A stretch of 5,233 nucleotides of DNA, taken from NCBI GenBank assembly GCA_001797415.1, contig MGPL01000072.1, positions 345 to 5,577 of the forward strand, read 5' to 3'. The DNA comes from Deltaproteobacteria bacterium GWA2_55_10 (lineage in GTDB: Bacteria > Desulfobacterota > GWC2-55-46). The notes beneath the pieces are model-generated. The model did not search any database, was not told the DNA's origin, and was given only the letters and a program-made list of their open reading frames with translations. Of the stretch, positions 4,911 to 5,233 are shown piece by piece. Within the stretch, counting starts at the first letter, position 1. Every line of letters starts with the position of its first letter. The position numbers and the translations under genes were made by a program.

Positions 4911-5233
4911 TCAGCAGGATGTGACCATGCACCTGTCAATCACGAGCCGGACGTTAATGGTCTTGATGAGAATACTGACCCTCTCCATGCCGCTCATCTC
5001 GCGCTCGAAGATAGCCCCGAAGCCCTCGAAGGGGCCGCCCTTGACCAGGACCTCCTGGCCGGGCATGAAGGTATTCCTCACAAGGACTACTCCGTTTTCC
5101 AATCTGGAGTATATCGAATCGACTACCGAGTCCTGGACCTCGGCGGGCCCGTTCTCGTTCCTGAGGACCCACTTGATGCCCCGCGTATACCGGACGAGGT
5201 GGTAGTCCCTGATTTTGTCGAACCTCGCGAAGA
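4911..5233 (-). CDS. RfaH/NusG-like transcription antitermination factor, partial (N-terminus outside window)
   Basis: The reading frame enters from the right edge without a start and ends at TGA 4913-4911; 106 residues are visible. The first part (FARFDKIRDYHLVRYTRG, then GPAEVQDSVVDSIYSR) is the C-terminal half of an NGN domain, the RNA-polymerase-binding domain of NusG proteins. After a short linker comes a KOW domain with PGQEVLVKGGPFEGFGAIFE at visible residues 57-76. E. coli RfaH has a comparable G-FEGF-AIF stretch, so the specialised-paralog (RfaH-like) subgroup fits better than housekeeping NusG. RfaH is about 162 residues, so some 55-60 N-terminal residues should lie outside. An in-frame TTG at 5102 is internal, because homology continues upstream of it. 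Such paralogs often head polysaccharide operons and suppress pausing and termination after loading at a specific site; an ops-like site occurs about 220 bases downstream. Family assignment is firm; the RfaH-type role is inferred. Confidence 0.9.
   Translation of the reverse strand, partial: FARFDKIRDYHLVRYTRGIKWVLRNENGPAEVQDSVVDSIYSRLENGVVLVRNTFMPGQEVLVKGGPFEGFGAIFEREMSGMERVSILIKTINVRLVIDRCMVTSC

Noticed and set aside
4904..4942. Intrinsic terminator after the RfaH-like gene (weak CAGG/CCTG stem followed by a run of seven T)
   Set aside because: The stem is only four uninterrupted pairs, lies within the coding end, has a large loop and is five bases from the T-run. It is too weak to call.

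Overview
The window reads as one strongly minus-strand-oriented surface-polysaccharide biosynthesis operon from a moderately GC-rich Gram-negative-type bacterium. Frequent AGG (Arg) and ATA (Ile) codons, a RfaH-like NusG paralog and an ExoY/WbaP-type sugar transferase with a degenerate GGDEF-like N-terminus recall Desulfobacterota, Nitrospirota or Omnitrophota genomes. That taxonomic guess is weak. No rRNA, tRNA, mobile element or CRISPR array is visible.

In the direction of transcription (right to left): (1) the C-terminal part of a RfaH/NusG-family elongation factor (5233-4911), whose N-terminus lies beyond the window; (2) a non-coding leader of about 240 bases (4910-4669) with AT-rich palindromes, a candidate pseudoknotted RNA fold and, just before the next start codon, a 12-base match to the E. 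coli ops element recognised by RfaH; (3) a polyprenyl-phosphate sugar-1-phosphate transferase (4668-3517); (4) a Gfo/Idh/MocA oxidoreductase (3506-2505); (5) a left-handed beta-helix N-acetyltransferase (2508-2002); (6) a DegT/DnrJ/EryC1/StrS aminotransferase (2009-825); (7) a polysaccharide-deacetylase-like protein (818 or nearby to beyond base 1), truncated by the window edge. Genes 3 to 7 are packed with gaps of 10 bases or less, or overlap, so they are very probably co-transcribed.

The genes make a coherent set. Oxidoreductase, aminotransferase and acetyltransferase match the WlbA/WlbC/WlbB (WbpB/WbpE/WbpD) logic of oxidising a sugar-nucleotide hydroxyl, transaminating the ketone and N-acetylating the amine, giving an acetamido sugar for a repeat unit. 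The sugar transferase would load the first sugar onto the lipid carrier, and the deacetylase-like protein might modify the glycan. The RfaH-like factor upstream, together with the ops-like site, suggests operon-specific antitermination. Each enzyme family is known. The most interesting parts are the leader (specialised NusG paralog plus ops-like site plus a candidate structured RNA) and the deacetylase-like protein, which seems to lack the usual catalytic aspartate motif.
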